Shown here in pieces: positions 33,153 to 41,810 of a stretch of 64,000 bases of DNA; the stretch's first letter is position 1, and each line of letters opens with the position of its first letter. The notes under the pieces were generated by a model. The model did no database searches and had not been told where the DNA came from. It worked only from the letters and a program-made list of their open reading frames with translations. Origin of the DNA: Novosphingobium percolationis (GTDB lineage Bacteria; Pseudomonadota; Alphaproteobacteria; Sphingomonadales; Sphingomonadaceae); the NCBI RefSeq assembly GCF_020179425.1, contig NZ_JAILYM010000002.1:496001-560000 (forward strand). The letters run 5' to 3'. A program made the translations under genes and the position numbers.

Positions 33153-33707
33153 ATGACCGTCCGTTCGATGATGGCCGCCGGGCGCCGGGGATTCGCGTCC
33201 TCGACCGCCGCCACTGCCGCCAGCCCGATGATCCCGGCGCCGCCAGCGGCGTCGCCTTCCACATCGCGCGCGCCGCGCGACGCCGCGGGCCGCGCCGCCG
33301 TGGCGCTGGCGCACGAACTCTATGTCGCGCGCCGCCGCCGCGAACGTCACTTCACCGGCGACCTGTTCGGCGAGCCGACCTGGGACATCCTTCTGGACCT
33401 GTATGTCGCCGCGCGCGAGGATCGCCGCGTGCCGACCACCAGCGCCTGCATCGGCGCGCACGTCCCGCCGACAACGGCGCTGCGCTGGCTGCGCATCCTG
33501 GAGGCCAAGGGCCACGTCGAGCGCGAGGACGACGGGCGCGACGGCCGGCGCACGTTCGTGCGGCTGACCGACATGGGGCTGGCGGCGATGGACGCCTGGC
33601 TTTCGGGCTTGATCATGACGCTCGACAAGGCGCTGACGAAGGCGCGCGCGCCCCATCCCGAGGATGATGCGACGCGCGACGACGTGGGCCTCACCGTGGC
33701 GCGATAG
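33153..33707 (+). CDS. MarR-family winged-helix regulator
   Basis: A 184-residue protein. The first 45 residues are Ala/Pro/Ser-rich and probably disordered; the actual start could be later. Residues 70-165 form a MarR-type winged helix (TWDILLDLYVA, VPPTTALRWLRILEAKGHVERE, GRRTFVRLTDMGL). Its target may be the adjacent membrane genes. The preceding small genes are on the same strand. Confidence 0.85.
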   Translation: MTVRSMMAAGRRGFASSTAATAASPMIPAPPAASPSTSRAPRDAAGRAAVALAHELYVARRRRERHFTGDLFGEPTWDILLDLYVAAREDRRVPTTSACIGAHVPPTTALRWLRILEAKGHVEREDDGRDGRRTFVRLTDMGLAAMDAWLSGLIMTLDKALTKARAPHPEDDATRDDVGLTVAR

Positions 33708-33731
33708 TGCGCTGGCGGGTTTGACCCTCGA

Positions 33732-33998
33732 TCAGCGGCGATAGTAGCGGCACTTGCGCTGGCCCTTCTTGGCGATTTCGTGGCCGGCGATGCCGCCCGC
33801 CGCCGCGCCCAGCACGGTGCCGGTGGTGCCGCCCGCGATGACCTTGCCCAGCACCGCGCCGCCGACCGCGCCGAGCACGGCGCCTTCGGTCTTGCTCAGC
33901 CGCTTGCCACAGCGCGCTTCGGCCGGAGCGGCGGCGAGCAGGCCGAGCGCGCCCAGCGCGAGAAGGGCAGGACGAGTTGAACGAAGCGGACGGATCAT
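33732..33998 (-). CDS. Secreted glycine-zipper protein
   Basis: An 88-residue protein with a signal peptide (LLALGALGLLAAAPAEA, cleavage likely after AEA) followed by a glycine-zipper membrane motif (GAVLGAVGGAVLGKVIAGGTTG, GAAAGGIAGHEIA) and a basic C-terminal CRYYRR. It resembles the YMGG/Rick_17kDa family of outer-membrane or periplasmic proteins. The ATG at 33998 with GGAGAAA upstream gives the signal peptide start; the open frame further upstream is not coding-like. Confidence 0.8.
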   Translation of the reverse strand: MIRPLRSTRPALLALGALGLLAAAPAEARCGKRLSKTEGAVLGAVGGAVLGKVIAGGTTGTVLGAAAGGIAGHEIAKKGQRKCRYYRR

Positions 33999-34172
33999 TG
34001 TTGATTTCTCCATGAGTGCGACACGCGCGGGGAACGCCCCGCCAACGCGCGCACTCTGCCGTGGTTCCGCAACGCCCGCCACAAACCTGCGACCAACCGC
34101 CCGTCGCATTTCATGCCGCGTGGGGCGGCGACGCGTTTGTCGCCGCCCCTTCCTACGGATCAACGTGGCGCT

Positions 34173-34391
34173 TCAGCTATCCTGCTGGCGCGTCTGGTCG
34201 TGCTGCTGGCGCCTGGGCGGCTGACCGCCGAGCTGGTTCTCGCGATCCTGCTGCTGGTCCATCTGGCCCTGCTGCACGTCGCTCTGCTGCTGCAGCTGCT
34301 GCTGCTGGCGTCCGTCCTGACGGTTTGCATCCTGTCGCCGCTCGCCGCCCATCTGCCCGCCGGGCTTGTTGCCGTTGTTGCTGGTCATCAT
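34173..34391 (-). CDS. Glutamine-rich low-complexity small protein
   Basis: A 72-residue protein starting MMTSNNGNKPGGQ. AGGAGAG lies just before the paired ATGs, which supports this frame over the Ala/Arg-rich overlapping one. About a third of residues are Gln (GRQQQQLQQQSDVQQGQMDQ) with Asp, Arg and Gly; no hydrophobic core exists, so it should be disordered. No family is known to me. Stress-protein or aggregation roles are only speculation. Confidence 0.7.
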   Translation of the reverse strand: MMTSNNGNKPGGQMGGERRQDANRQDGRQQQQLQQQSDVQQGQMDQQQDRENQLGGQPPRRQQHDQTRQQDS

Positions 34392-34467
34392 CACTCTCCT
34401 GCGCGCCGGCATCGTCTGGCCGGTGCATGGAGAGACAACGGACCGGCGCGCGCCGCCGTTCCGCCGG

Positions 34468-35916
34468 TCAGCGCGTGTCGGTGGCCTTCTGTCGCAGGCT
34501 GCGGATCCGGCGGTCCGGGTCGAGGCGGAGCAGCAGGTCCGCGCGGGGCGGCATTTCGCGCAGGATGTGCCGGGTCAGCCTTTCGTAGTGGGCGATGAAG
34601 CGGGCGAGGGCGGCGTCGTCCATGCCCCGGCCTGCGCGGCGCAACGGCTCCTCCTGCTGCGCGCGCCACACCGGGACCACGCCGAAGTCGGGCGCTTCGA
34701 GCAGCACCTGGACATCGATCCGGTCGAACAGCGCGCGATATTCGCCGCCCAGCGCGGCGTTGACATGGGCACGCCAGCGCCCGTCGGCATCCTCGTCGGC
34801 CTCCAGCGCATTGACCGGCTGTTCCAGCGCCTCCGCATCCTGTGGCCTTGCACCCAGGCACCAGCCTTCGAGCACGAGCACTTGCGTGGCGGCGGACGCG
34901 CGGTCCCATGCCGCGATTGGCGCGCGGTCGTCGGCGCCCTTGTCGAAGCGCGGCAGCGGGGCAGGCTCGCCCCGCTCGAGCGCGGCGATCGTGTCGAGCC
35001 CCAGCGCGACGTCGTGCGTTCCGGGCACGCCGCGCGTGGCCAGCAGCGGATGGACATCGCGCGCCAGCGCCGTGCGTTCGGCCTTCGTCCGGTACAGGTC
35101 GTCGAGCGACAGCGCCGCCGCCCGCACGCCGTCGTCGCGCAGGCGCGCCACCAGGCCCGCCGCGAGCGTCGTCTTTCCCGACCCTTGCGCGCCGGTCACG
35201 CCCACCACCAGCAGCCGCCCGTCGCTGCGGGCCAGCCGCGCGCGCACTGCCGATTCCACCGCGGCCAGCGCCGAGGTTCCGCTCTCCATCGCCTCGCTTG
35301 CCCGCCGTGCCAGCACCGCCTCCCTTGTTTTCGTCAGCTTGGCGTTGATCGAGGCGCGAATCTGCGCGATCTTCTCGGGGTCGTTTTCCTCTGCGATCCA
35401 TGCCGCGCGCAAGCGGTCATAGACGGGGTGCCCCGGCTTGAGGTCTTCCTCGCGCATCGCGCCATAGCGATGCCCGCGCCGGTTGCGCAGCACGAACATG
35501 GTCAGCGCGTTGTTGTAGTGGCGATAGCGGTGGACGACTTCGCCATTGGCCACGACCACGCGCTCCTCGCCTTCGAGCGCGCGCGCGACGGTCAGGTCCT
35601 CCAGCCGGGCGAGGCCCCGGTCGAGCGCGGCTTCCCATGCGGCGCGAAAGCCGTCCGCGCCGGGCGCGGCGCGCAGGCGGTAGAGCGCTTCGAGGCTGGC
35701 GCCGATGCTGCGCGCGGCCTCGGTCACCACGCCGCACGCGGCAAGCGCGGCGATGAACGCGCGCTGGCGCGGTTCGGTCAGCGAATTGCGGCGCGGTGCC
35801 ACGCGCGGCACGGGTATGAAATCGAGCAGCGGGTCGCCACTGGCGGGCGGTGGTACAGCATGGGCCGTCACGCTCGTCCGCCCCCGGCTTGCCCGCTTTG
35901 CCACGATCACGCCCAT
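34468..35916 (-). CDS. Fusion of HTH/terminase-small-subunit-like domain with glycerate-kinase-like P-loop kinase
   Basis: A 482-residue protein. Residues about 45-160 look like a helix-turn-helix protein (LTEPRQRAFIAALAACGVVT, EAARSIGASLEALYRLR, then RRGHRYG), as in phage terminase small subunits. Residues about 210-482 match the plant/fungal-type D-glycerate 3-kinase group: P-loop GAQGSGKTT (242-250), SLDDLYRTKAERTALARDVH, RGVPGTHD, LEGWCLGARP and a C-terminal RLDPDRRIRSLR. An internal ATG at 35289 would give the kinase alone. No frameshift is seen between the halves. The combined function is unknown. Confidence 0.8.
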   Translation of the reverse strand: MGVIVAKRASRGRTSVTAHAVPPPASGDPLLDFIPVPRVAPRRNSLTEPRQRAFIAALAACGVVTEAARSIGASLEALYRLRAAPGADGFRAAWEAALDRGLARLEDLTVARALEGEERVVVANGEVVHRYRHYNNALTMFVLRNRRGHRYGAMREEDLKPGHPVYDRLRAAWIAEENDPEKIAQIRASINAKLTKTREAVLARRASEAMESGTSALAAVESAVRARLARSDGRLLVVGVTGAQGSGKTTLAAGLVARLRDDGVRAAALSLDDLYRTKAERTALARDVHPLLATRGVPGTHDVALGLDTIAALERGEPAPLPRFDKGADDRAPIAAWDRASAATQVLVLEGWCLGARPQDAEALEQPVNALEADEDADGRWRAHVNAALGGEYRALFDRIDVQVLLEAPDFGVVPVWRAQQEEPLRRAGRGMDDAALARFIAHYERLTRHILREMPPRADLLLRLDPDRRIRSLRQKATDTR

Positions 35917-36000
35917 TGCCTGCCTCCATGTTCGCGATCTGTTTCATATCGCGAAGGTGTATCTGTAGGAAAGGCGGTGACCAGCTTCGCCTTGCATCGA

Positions 36001-36016
36001 TTATCCGTACGGATAA
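36001..36016. promoter_or_regulatory. Perfect 16-bp palindrome, likely operator
   Basis: TTATCCGTACGGATAA is fully self-complementary. It lies 57 bases before the 36073 gene and immediately before a TTGACT that could serve as a -35 box. The divergent kinase-fusion gene begins at 35916, so one regulator could act on both. Confidence 0.6.
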
Positions 36017-36072
36017 GTTGACTGACTTAAACGATCCCGCCCAAGGGACGCCGCACGCGAGAGGACGCCGCC

Positions 36073-37146
36073 ATGCCCCGCTTCACCAAGCTCGACGAAC
36101 GCTTCATCCACCAGATTCCCGAGCCGTTCCCGAACACGGTCGCCTATCACCGTGACTGGCGCGAAAGCCTGTTCCACCACATGCACCCGAAGGATCGGCC
36201 CGGCGACGTGGTGATCCTGACGCTTGCGCACTATCCGGCGCGCGGCGTGATGGATTCGCTGCAACTGGGCCGGGTGGGCGATGCGCCGACTTTCGCGCTG
36301 CACGAACGCGCGGTCGACGGCGACCAGGACGATTTCAGGGTCGGCCCCGTGACCATCGATGTCGAGGAACCCCTGAAGCGCATCCGCCTGCGGGTCGAGG
36401 AATGTGCCGAGGCGCCGGTCGCGATGGACCTGACCTTCACCGCGCGCACGCAGCCCTATTGCCTGCGTCGGGGGACGATGAAGGCCGGACATGATCTGGT
36501 CTGGGACCAGTCGCACATGTTCCAGTCGGGCCGCTTCGACGGCTGGTATCGGCACGAGGGCAAGACCTATGAAGTGACCGACTGGGTGGGGCAGCGCGAC
36601 CATTCCTGGGGTATCCGCACCCACGATCGCTGCCCGTGCTGGATCTGGCTGGCGATCCAGCTGCCTGAAGCGATGCTCGCGGTGTGGCACTGGGAATATC
36701 CCAATGGCGCTATCGTCGCGACCGATGGCTGCTATGCGCCCACCGACGGCAGCGACCCGATCCCGGTGGTGCGGTTCGAACACGACCTGACCTGGCTCGA
36801 CGCGGCGGGCAAGCCGACCAGCTATGAACGCATCGGCGATCACGTCATGGGGCTTGCCGGAACCGTGGCGTTCACACTGGAAGGCGGGCGGCGGATCGAG
36901 ATCGACGCGACGGGGTGCTGGGCGCAGCGCTATTCGGACCCGAGCCAGCCCTACGATCCCGACGCGGACCACGCGCCGGTCGGCGGCGGACTGTGCGAGA
37001 TGGTCGTGGAAACCCGCGATGGGTCGAAGGGAACCGCGATCTACGAAGTGACCGGCCAGTGGCATCACAAGTACTTCCCGCTCGCCCGCGGCAAGCGCTT
37101 CCCGCCACATGGCTACACGCCCGCCTTCGACGAACGCGCGCGCTGA
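36073..37146 (+). CDS. AttH/CrtC-like lipocalin-fold protein (hypothetical)
   Basis: A 357-residue soluble protein rich in Trp, His and Asp. Stretches such as GWYRHEGKTYEVTDWVGQRDHSWG and CPCWIWLAIQL resemble AttH/carotenoid hydratase-like double-lipocalin proteins, where RDHSWG is a family motif. No signal peptide is present. The reaction is unknown. It is followed by a strong bidirectional terminator and converges on the TonB-dependent receptor gene. A palindromic operator lies upstream. Confidence 0.7.
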   Translation: MPRFTKLDERFIHQIPEPFPNTVAYHRDWRESLFHHMHPKDRPGDVVILTLAHYPARGVMDSLQLGRVGDAPTFALHERAVDGDQDDFRVGPVTIDVEEPLKRIRLRVEECAEAPVAMDLTFTARTQPYCLRRGTMKAGHDLVWDQSHMFQSGRFDGWYRHEGKTYEVTDWVGQRDHSWGIRTHDRCPCWIWLAIQLPEAMLAVWHWEYPNGAIVATDGCYAPTDGSDPIPVVRFEHDLTWLDAAGKPTSYERIGDHVMGLAGTVAFTLEGGRRIEIDATGCWAQRYSDPSQPYDPDADHAPVGGGLCEMVVETRDGSKGTAIYEVTGQWHHKYFPLARGKRFPPHGYTPAFDERAR

Positions 37147-37153
37147 AACGCGA

Positions 37154-37183
37154 ACGGCGCCGCCCCGGTGGGAGCGGCGCCGT
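37154..37183. terminator. Bidirectional terminator
   Basis: ACGGCGCCGC (37154-37163) pairs perfectly with GCGGCGCCGT (37174-37183) between the convergent 36073 and TonB-receptor genes. T-runs are short (TTGCTTTC on the plus side). Confidence 0.7.
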
Positions 37184-37210
37184 CGTTGCTTTCGGCAATG
37201 GGCAGGAGCG

Positions 37211-39610
37211 TCAGAAGCTCTTGCGCACCGTCATGCCGATCTTGCGCGGGGTGCCGATGTTGTAGCCGATGCGCGCGCGGCCACCGCGTTCGCGGTCGAG
37301 CGAGAGCAGCGGGGTCTCGTCGAACAGGTTGTTGACGTAGACCAGCACCGACAGGCCGTTCTTCCATTCCACGCCCGTCGACAGGTTGACGAGGTTGTAG
37401 CTCGGCAGCTGGTACGAACCGAAGGTGTACGAGCCCGAACCCGAAGCCCCGGTGCCGGGGTTGAAGTAGAGCGAATTGCCGAACGTGCCCGCACCCGGCT
37501 CCTGGTCGGAAGGCTGGGTGAAGCGGTTGCCGACGTGGCTGAACGTGGCGTTGAAGGTCCAGTCCATGTCGTCGGTGATGGCATAGGCATAGCTCGCCGT
37601 GGCCGACATCTGGAACTTCGGCACCGTGGGGAGGCGGTTGCCGTCGCGGATCCCGGCGATGACGTTGCCCGAGGCATCGGTGACGCTGCTGTCGAACTTC
37701 GAGTCGATCACGCTGCCGTTGATTGAAAGGTCGAAGCCGGGCGCCGGGCGCGCGCTCAGTTCGACTTCGACGCCGGTCGAATGCGCCTTGGGCACGTTGA
37801 ACACCACGCGCGACGAGCACGATCCGGCATCGGCAGTGACCTGCAGGTTCTTGATGTCGTTGTAGAACACCGCCGCGTTGAAGGTGATGCCACGGGTCGA
37901 GGCCTTCACTCCGGCCTCGTAGTTCCACAGGCTTTCGTCTTCGTACTTGGGATGCCCGCCGAAGGTCTTGGCGTCCGTCCCGGTCGCGCCGCCCGAGCAC
38001 AGCGGGATATTCAGCGGATCGTTCACGCCGCCGAGGCGGAAGCCCTTCGAGGCCTGCACGTTGAACGACAGGTCGCGGCTGGGTTCGTAGCTGACGATGA
38101 AGCGCGGGTTGAACCCGGTCGACTTGGTCTTGTCGCCGATGTTGCGGTCGCCGTTGGCGAACAAGCCGCCCGAGATGAAGTTGCGCTCTTCCTTGAAGTC
38201 GTAATAGCGCCCGCCGCCAGTCAGCTTGATATCGCCGACCTTGTAGCTGGCCTCGCCAAACAGTGCGAACTGTTTGATCTTGTACGGAATGTCGGCGTTG
38301 TACGGCGAATCCGAGGGGAAGCCGTTGGCGACCGAGGCCGAAACGCCTTCGCCCAGCGCCTCGTCGACATAGGCGTCGTAGCCGGGGGTCGGCAGGCGCT
38401 GTTCGTACGTGCGCTTGATGTCGCTGTAGAAGCCGCCCAGCACCCATTGGAACGGACCCGACCCCGACGAGGCGAGGCGAAGTTCCTGCGTCCACGTGTT
38501 GAGCCTGGTGGTGTCGCGCAGGTTCGACGGCAGGTCGATCGCGCCCGCGGGCAGGCTCAGCGACACGCCCACCGACCCGGTCAGAGCCGAGGCGTCGCGG
38601 CTGACTAGGATGTTGCGGTGGATGTAGCTGGTCACCGAGGTCGCCTCGATGCCGTCGGCCACCGGAGCGCTGATGGTGAGGTCGGCCAGCGTGGTCTTGT
38701 CGTGGAACTGCTCGCGCAGCTTCAGGTACTGCGTGCGCTCGTCGATCGGCGCGCCGCCCGCCAGCGGGCTCTGGTAGAGGTTGTAGACGTCCTCGCGGTT
38801 GAAGCCGTTGACCTTGATGTCCTGGTAGACGATGCGCGGCGTGATCTTCACGCCTTCGACCGGTTCCAGCAGCAGCGCCGCGCGACCGCCGAAGCGTTCG
38901 CCGTCGTTGACGTGGTTGCCCGCCGCCGGGCCGATCGCCTTGATGAACCCGGCGAAGTGCTCGCCATAGCCGACCACGCGCAGCGCGGCCTTTTCGCCCA
39001 GCGGCACGTTCACCGCGCCCTTGAGCGAATAGCCGACGTCGCCGCCCTTGAACACGTTGACGTCGCCCGCGACCTGGCCTTCGGTGCGGCCGAGCTTGGG
39101 CTGGTTGGTGATGTAGCGCACGGTGCCGCCGACCGAACCCGAGCCGAACAGCGTGCCCTGCGGCCCGCGCAGCGTTTCGACGCGGTTGAGGTCGAACAGG
39201 TCGAAGTCGGGCGTGAACAGCGACAGCGACGTCACCGATTCATCGAGGTAGATGCCGACCTGTTCCTTCACGCCCGGCTGGTCGCGGACGATCTGCCCGG
39301 CCGAGACGCCGCGCACCGAGACCTGGCTCTGGCCCGGCCCGAGGTTCTGCACGGTGAGGCCTGCGACGGCGCGCGAGATGTCCTCGATCGAATTGGCGCC
39401 CATCTTCTCGATCTGCGCAGAGGTCTGCGCGTTGACCGAGAACGGGACTTCCTGGATGCTCTGGGCGCGCTTGGTGGCGGTGACGATGATCTCGTTGCCG
39501 TCCGATGCCGTGGCGTCCGCGCTCTGGGCATGGGCCGGAGTGGCGACGGAGAAAAGCGCTGCGCTCGACGCGAGCAGAATGCTGCGCGCCTTGGTGGCGT
39601 TACGGGCCAT
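37211..39610 (-). CDS. TonB-dependent outer-membrane receptor
   Basis: A 799-residue receptor. Signal peptide ARSILLASSAALFSVATPAHAQ, TonB box-like EIIVTATKRAQ, a plug domain (VPFSVNAQTSAQIEKMG, VSVRGVSAGQ) and a 22-strand barrel ending in an aromatic residue (GMTVRKSF). The GGGAGAGG site before the ATG at 39610 sets the start. Sphingomonads use many such receptors for carbohydrates, aromatics or metal chelates; the substrate is not evident. The exported deaminase-like protein next door might process what it imports. Confidence 0.92.
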   Translation of the reverse strand: MARNATKARSILLASSAALFSVATPAHAQSADATASDGNEIIVTATKRAQSIQEVPFSVNAQTSAQIEKMGANSIEDISRAVAGLTVQNLGPGQSQVSVRGVSAGQIVRDQPGVKEQVGIYLDESVTSLSLFTPDFDLFDLNRVETLRGPQGTLFGSGSVGGTVRYITNQPKLGRTEGQVAGDVNVFKGGDVGYSLKGAVNVPLGEKAALRVVGYGEHFAGFIKAIGPAAGNHVNDGERFGGRAALLLEPVEGVKITPRIVYQDIKVNGFNREDVYNLYQSPLAGGAPIDERTQYLKLREQFHDKTTLADLTISAPVADGIEATSVTSYIHRNILVSRDASALTGSVGVSLSLPAGAIDLPSNLRDTTRLNTWTQELRLASSGSGPFQWVLGGFYSDIKRTYEQRLPTPGYDAYVDEALGEGVSASVANGFPSDSPYNADIPYKIKQFALFGEASYKVGDIKLTGGGRYYDFKEERNFISGGLFANGDRNIGDKTKSTGFNPRFIVSYEPSRDLSFNVQASKGFRLGGVNDPLNIPLCSGGATGTDAKTFGGHPKYEDESLWNYEAGVKASTRGITFNAAVFYNDIKNLQVTADAGSCSSRVVFNVPKAHSTGVEVELSARPAPGFDLSINGSVIDSKFDSSVTDASGNVIAGIRDGNRLPTVPKFQMSATASYAYAITDDMDWTFNATFSHVGNRFTQPSDQEPGAGTFGNSLYFNPGTGASGSGSYTFGSYQLPSYNLVNLSTGVEWKNGLSVLVYVNNLFDETPLLSLDRERGGRARIGYNIGTPRKIGMTVRKSF

Positions 39611-39820
39611 TGTATCCTCTCCCTGCAAGTCTGTGCGGGTTGTGTTCTGGTTGTCGTGTCTTGGTCGACGCCGCGTGGGCGCCATGCCCGTCTTAATGCT
39701 GCAACATGGCGCCGCGCCGCAATGCTGGCCGAAGGTGCAGCATCGGTTTGCCACACCCCTGTGATTCTCTTGCAACAGGGGGCTTTCAGGGCCTTGATTC
39801 ACTTGGGAAATCTGCGGGGA

Positions 39821-40954
39821 TCAGCCCCAGGCGCGGGCGAATATGTCGAGCCGGGCGAGCAGCCGCGCCTTGTATTCGTCGGCGATCCACGCCGCGCCGA
39901 TGGCGTTGCGGGCCAGCGTCAGCAATTCGCGCTGGGTCAGGCCTGCCGCGTTTTGGACGCGTGCGAGCACGTCGGTCAGATAGGCCCCGCCATAGGCCGG
40001 GGCATGCGAGGTGAGTGTCACGTCCAGCCCTGCGTCGAGCAGCTGGCGGACCGCTTCGCCGCCTTCCGGCTCGCCGGGAAAGCCGGGGCAGACGGTCAGG
40101 GCCAGCCCGCGCTGGCGGGCCAGTGCCATCACGTCGGGCATGGCAAGGATCGCGCCGCCATGGTCGATGCGGTCGATCTTCAGGTCTACCACCGCCTGCC
40201 GCAACTGCGCGCCTTCGCACTGCGCTGCCACCTTCAGTCCGCCTTCGCGGGCACGGGCGACGAGTGCGGCGAACCGCGCCGGGGCATGGCCGCGCACATC
40301 GCCTTCGAGGCCCACGCCGACCAGATGCTCGCGCCAGGGCAGGGCGCTTTCGAGAAGTCGCGCCGCCGCGTCGGGCTCCAGCTCGCGCCCGAGCCCCAGG
40401 ATGAGGCCGGACGATATGCCATAGAGCCGCGCCGCCGTGCCGCGCGCACGGCTGATGCCCAGCAGCGCCGTCTCCACCGCCAGCCCGCGCGACACGTGGA
40501 GCGCAGGCTCGAACACCATTTCGACATGGAGCACGTTCTGCGATGCCGCCCGGGCAATATAAGCGAGCGCAAGGTCGTGGAAGTCCTGCTCGGTCAGCAG
40601 GACCTTCACGCCTTCGCGGTAGGCGGCAAGGAAGCGCGGCTGGTCGAGATCGATACGGCTAGCCGCCAGCGCGGCCACGTCGGCGAAGGGCAGGGGAACC
40701 GCGTTGCGCTGCGCCAGCTTGAACGCGAGCGCGGGTTCGAGCGTGCCTTCGACGTGGACGTGGTACTCGGCCTTGGGGATGACGCGCAGGAACCGGGCCA
40801 TCTGCAACGCGTCGCCGGAGGGCGGGGCGGGTGGGGCCGACGGCGCGGAGACAATGATGTCCTGCGCGCGCACGCGGCCGGCCATCGCGCCGGTCAGCGC
40901 CGCGCTGCCCAGCGCCAGCGCTCCGCGCACCATGTCCCGTCGCGCCAGCTTCAT
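39821..40954 (-). CDS. Tat-exported adenosine-deaminase-like protein, catalytic residues apparently lost
   Basis: A 377-residue protein. The N-terminus [18 protein letters not shown] with a following hydrophobic stretch is a twin-arginine-like signal. The body has the adenosine deaminase fold: [14 protein letters not shown] (H65xH67, first metal motif), RIDHGGAI (H265), LTVCPGFPG. By eye the HAGE motif is replaced by AQCEG (244-248) and the Asp-Asp pair by Ser-His (TSHAPAYGG, 315-). Metal binding and deamination are therefore doubtful. It may be a binding protein or have a different chemistry. Confidence 0.75.
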   Translation of the reverse strand: MKLARRDMVRGALALGSAALTGAMAGRVRAQDIIVSAPSAPPAPPSGDALQMARFLRVIPKAEYHVHVEGTLEPALAFKLAQRNAVPLPFADVAALAASRIDLDQPRFLAAYREGVKVLLTEQDFHDLALAYIARAASQNVLHVEMVFEPALHVSRGLAVETALLGISRARGTAARLYGISSGLILGLGRELEPDAAARLLESALPWREHLVGVGLEGDVRGHAPARFAALVARAREGGLKVAAQCEGAQLRQAVVDLKIDRIDHGGAILAMPDVMALARQRGLALTVCPGFPGEPEGGEAVRQLLDAGLDVTLTSHAPAYGGAYLTDVLARVQNAAGLTQRELLTLARNAIGAAWIADEYKARLLARLDIFARAWG

Positions 40955-41354
40955 GTCGTGCCCATGCTCCACCGTTGGATTGCGGGGCGTCTATCCCAAC
41001 ACAGCCCCCTGCCTGTCCAGTGCCAAGCCGGGTCGGTCACGCGTGCGCCGCTCCCCGCCACGCCCGTGGCCTGACCGCGCCTTGACCGCAACCGCCACTT
41101 CCTTTAGGGACCCATCCGTTCCGCATCCGGATTCGGTTGCGGGAAGAGCTGAACATTGCCGGTGCGTGCTGGGCCTTTCGCCTTGTGTAACCCGTCAAAG
41201 TAACCCGGGGCCTCGGCACGGGTGGAGCGTTTCAAGCTCGTCGATGCGCCCGTCCTGCGGGTGCCTTGGTCCCGGCTACCGGCCCGGGCCGTTGACGATC
41301 TTTTCTCCCTTCACCTTGTGCATTGGCGCCACAGTCCAAGGTGAAGAGTACTTC
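40955..41354 (+). promoter_or_regulatory. 400-base rpsL leader/promoter region
   Basis: No gene is seen on either strand; the open frame continuing from rpsL upstream has no coding signature. GC-rich hairpins occur around 41240-41285, and the SD-hiding hairpin is at 41309-41346. The promoter of the str operon must lie here. Confidence 0.6.
41309..41346 (+). promoter_or_regulatory. Hairpin that can sequester the rpsL ribosome-binding site
   Basis: CTTCACCTTG (41309-41318) pairs perfectly with CAAGGTGAAG (41337-41346). The right arm contains the Shine-Dalgarno region (AAGGTGAAG) 9 bases before the rpsL ATG at 41355, so folding would hide it. This is the classic layout of a translational autoregulation site. 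The 18-base loop contains TGGCGCCA. Confidence 0.65.
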
Positions 41355-41726
41355 ATGCCCACGATCAACCAGCTGATCCGCAAGGGTCGCGAACCGCAGA
41401 AGGCCAAGAGCAAGGTCCCTGCGATGGAGCAGAACCCGCAGAAGCGCGGCGTTTGCACCCGCGTCTACACGACCACCCCGAAGAAGCCGAACTCGGCGCT
41501 TCGCAAGGTCGCCAAGATCCGCCTGACCAACAGCCGCGAAGTCATTTCGTACATCCCCGGTGAAGGCCACAACCTTCAGGAGCACTCGGTCGTGCTCATC
41601 CGTGGTGGCCGCGTCCGAGATCTTCCCGGTGTTCGCTACCACGTCCTGCGTGGCGTGCTCGATACCCAGGGCGTCAAGGACCGCAAGCAGAGCCGCTCGA
41701 AGTACGGCGCCAAGCGCCCGAAGTAA
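41355..41726 (+). CDS. rpsL: 30S ribosomal protein S12
   Basis: A 123-residue S12, which sits at the decoding centre. Conserved [15 protein letters not shown] contains the Lys (K43-type) and PGVRYHV the second site known for streptomycin resistance; both are wild-type, which suggests sensitivity at this gene. It starts the str operon with rpsG, fusA and tuf downstream. Confidence 0.99.
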   Translation: MPTINQLIRKGREPQKAKSKVPAMEQNPQKRGVCTRVYTTTPKKPNSALRKVAKIRLTNSREVISYIPGEGHNLQEHSVVLIRGGRVRDLPGVRYHVLRGVLDTQGVKDRKQSRSKYGAKRPK

Positions 41727-41775
41727 GCCCGGCTCCACCGGATCAACCGGGGCGCGCCGGAATGGCGCCCCCAGG

Positions 41776-41791
41776 GGCCAGAGAACTGGCC
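41776..41791 (+). promoter_or_regulatory. Hairpin in the rpsL-rpsG intercistronic region
   Basis: GGCCAG (41776-41781) pairs with CTGGCC (41786-41791) around AGAA, just before the rpsG ribosome-binding site. In E. coli S7 binds the rpsL-rpsG region to repress its own synthesis; an equivalent here is plausible but not proven. Confidence 0.4.
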
Positions 41792-41810
41792 GAAGAATAA
41801 GGAAATTGCG

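Noticed and set aside
35289..35916. Frameshift or sequencing error creating the HTH-kinase fusion
   Set aside because: The frame is continuous with no internal stop or change of codon use at the junction; an assembly error cannot be excluded but is not supported by the sequence.
40704..41354. Long N-terminal extension of rpsL in the same frame
   Set aside because: S12 has a fixed length of about 123 residues, and the extension overlaps the deaminase-like gene antisense. The normal ATG has a ribosome-binding site.
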